DNA from: Methanoregula sp.
GTDB lineage: Archaea; Halobacteriota; Methanomicrobia; Methanomicrobiales; Methanospirillaceae
Direction: 5' to 3'
Assembly: GCA_028705545.1 (NCBI GenBank)
Contig: JAQWDG010000123.1
Span: forward strand, 1-5,691
Length of the DNA: 5,691 nt
In this document: positions 4,717-5,691 of the stretch, in pieces
Layout of the letters: every line of letters begins with the position of its first letter
Numbering within the stretch: position 1 is the first letter of the stretch
Notes under the pieces: model-generated
Seen by the model: only the letters and a program-made list of their open reading frames with translations
Told to the model about the DNA's origin: nothing
Database searches by the model: none
Made by a program: the position numbers and the translations under genes

Positions 4717-4883
4717 CAGGACCGCCTCCAGTGGCCACAGTCACGGCGATCCCGATCTACATCCTTGCGCGGGATAATTACCCGGTCCATCGCCAGGCAA
4801 ACGGCATACGGGTATTTTTCCTCATCCTCCCCCCTCGAAATGATGTGCTCCACTCCGAGGTATGCGCAAGACCTGCACCTCAT
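4716..4883 (-). CDS. Small Cys-rich protein, CxxC...C...CGHWR type (55 aa)
   Basis: The protein has 55 residues from ATG 4883. It contains CRSCAYL near the N-terminus, a lone Cys at position 29 (YAVC), and DCGHWRRS at the end. This C-x2-C ... C ... C-x-x-W-R plan recurs in short virus and phage proteins of unknown function and suggests one metal site. The start is chosen because it reproduces the TGATG overlap seen at four other junctions and has AGGTG four bases upstream. ATG 4886 (one residue longer) is also possible. An open frame extends upstream to 4928, but that would lie inside the RecT-like gene. Confidence 0.75.
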   Translation of the reverse strand: MRCRSCAYLGVEHIISRGEDEEKYPYAVCLAMDRVIIPRKDVDRDRRDCGHWRRS

Positions 4884-5611
4884 CATGCACCTCTCGCAAG
4901 CCATGAGTCCCACAGGCCCTTTGCGCATTCTTCGCAGACATCCGCCGGGAGGGTCAGCCCCGCCCGTTCAAACGCCTCCCGGTACTTCTCCCGGAAGGCC
5001 GCGACCATCGGATCGTGTTGCCCGCACCGTGAGCACTTCCCCGGCAGCCGCGTAACCTCTGCAGGTTCACCGTCGATAGTAGCCGTTGCCGTCGTCTCCA
5101 CCGGCCCGCACTCCTCCGGCACATCCGCCGGGTCAAACTCTGCAGCGTCATACAGGCCGGTGATACAGAACGCCCGCCGGAGTGCGTGACTTTCCGCGCA
5201 CTTCTGCAGCATGATGTACGGCATTCGTTCCCAGGCCCCCGGTTTTTTGCCCGGAGGTGTCGGCCGGATGAACTCATCCAGCCGGACCGTCACCCGGAAG
5301 GGGTGAGACATCCGCTTATGGTAGACCGTGCAGGTAGCGGAAAACAGTTTCCCGTTCCGCTCTTCAAACGTGGTCTCCATCCCATCAAAGTCGCCGCTCC
5401 GGTGAGCCAGGGTTAAGAATCCGTCCCGGCCGACGAAGATCCCCGCCGGTGTCGCCCATATCTGTTTTGCGAACGGGTCCAGCCGGTACTTCCTCGCAAG
5501 TTCCAGCATGAGCATAAATTGTTCCGGACTGCAGCCTTTTGCGACAGTCTCCAGCAGGATCTCACGTTGGTGCGCGTCGTACTCTACGAGGTCAGTATCA
5601 CTCACTGCCAT
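4883..5611 (-). CDS. recT: RecT-family single-strand annealing protein with C-terminal zinc segment
   Basis: The 242-residue protein has clear RecT-type signatures: EQFMLMLELARKYRLDPFAKQIW (about 30-52), F-V-G-R-D-G-F (59-65), and the late block LQKCAESHALRRAF followed by ITGLYDAAEF (about 135-159). RecT proteins bind single strands and anneal homologous DNA in viral recombination and repair. After the core, residues 183-219 hold CSRC and CEEC, a probable zinc-binding extension. No exonuclease partner is visible in the window. The frame is open up to 5650, but an upstream reading frame runs to 5598, so ATG 5611 is preferred. GTG 5605 has a better spaced AAGGTGAT upstream and is a real alternative. 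Confidence 0.85.
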   Translation of the reverse strand: MAVSDTDLVEYDAHQREILLETVAKGCSPEQFMLMLELARKYRLDPFAKQIWATPAGIFVGRDGFLTLAHRSGDFDGMETTFEERNGKLFSATCTVYHKRMSHPFRVTVRLDEFIRPTPPGKKPGAWERMPYIMLQKCAESHALRRAFCITGLYDAAEFDPADVPEECGPVETTATATIDGEPAEVTRLPGKCSRCGQHDPMVAAFREKYREAFERAGLTLPADVCEECAKGLWDSWLARGA

Positions 5612-5691
5612 CACCTTCAAAATGCACCACAACCGCAAGGAAACATGCATCTTGCATATGCTCCGAGCAGCCGCCGCAAGGACTATCCTCC
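5598..5691 (-). CDS. C-terminal end of an upstream Cys-containing protein (partial)
   Basis: A minus-strand frame enters from the right edge and ends at TGA 5598-5600, giving 30 residues that include SPCGGCSEH and then DACFLAVVVHF. It overlaps the RecT-like start by 14 bases, as expected in this tightly packed operon, and its CGGC...C content resembles the other small zinc proteins. The beginning lies outside the window, so reality and function are uncertain. Confidence 0.45.
   Translation of the reverse strand, partial: EDSPCGGCSEHMQDACFLAVVVHFEGDGSE

Noticed and set aside
4671..5189. Plus-strand frames opposite the RecT-like and small Cys-rich genes
   Set aside because: The products are rich in Ser/Pro/His/Arg with no recognisable domain, while the minus strand has clear RecT and zinc motifs with coupled starts.

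Overview
The window looks like a densely packed structural and DNA-processing block of a tailless, membrane-containing virus or integrated provirus, most probably of an archaeon. All genes I can support lie on the minus strand, so the biological order runs from the right edge to the left. The strongest markers are an A32/HerA-FtsK-type genome packaging ATPase (2092-2775) and a 329-residue protein with the look of a double-jelly-roll major capsid protein (289-1278). They are accompanied by several small single-span membrane proteins. I see no tail, portal or large-terminase gene. An archaeal host, perhaps a methanogen of the Methanomicrobia type, is inferred from GC-rich coding, strong GGAGGTGATC-like ribosome binding sites, many small zinc-ribbon proteins, a CopG-like regulator and a Hjc-like nuclease. 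None of these excludes a bacterial host, and no taxonomic marker gene is present.

Right part (5691 to 4495): the tail of a Cys-containing protein cut by the window edge, a RecT-family single-strand annealing protein with an added C-terminal zinc-binding segment, and two small Cys-rich proteins. Middle (4442 to 2769): a zinc-ribbon/proline-rich/membrane-anchored protein, a 58-residue unknown, a 185-residue membrane protein with a long Glu/Lys/Arg segment, a 55-residue zinc-binding protein and an 89-residue possible winged-helix protein. Left-centre (2775 to 1576): packaging ATPase, PD-(D/E)XK nuclease and a ribbon-helix-helix regulator. Left (1534 to 1): two tiny membrane proteins, the capsid protein and the start of a protein made of perfect Pro-Ile repeats that runs off the window.

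The genes are nearly gapless. Five junctions use the same TGATG stop/start overlap and one uses GTGA, which implies one or a few polycistronic transcripts with coupled translation. The two longest gaps without an overlapping gene (about 52 and 41 bp) each carry the same motif on the minus strand, TTTGACACCCTCT, with its first base 44 and 46 bases upstream of the next start codon. Both of these next genes encode membrane proteins, so the motif is a candidate late-gene control element. No stretch over 300 bases lacks a gene. I see no tRNA, rRNA, CRISPR array, insertion sequence or attachment site.

How the parts may work together (inference): the RecT-like protein anneals or recombines replicating genomes, the Hjc-like nuclease resolves branched DNA, the ATPase pumps genomes into a capsid built from the jelly-roll protein over a membrane carrying the small membrane proteins, and the repeat protein may form a spike, fibre or capsid-membrane tether.
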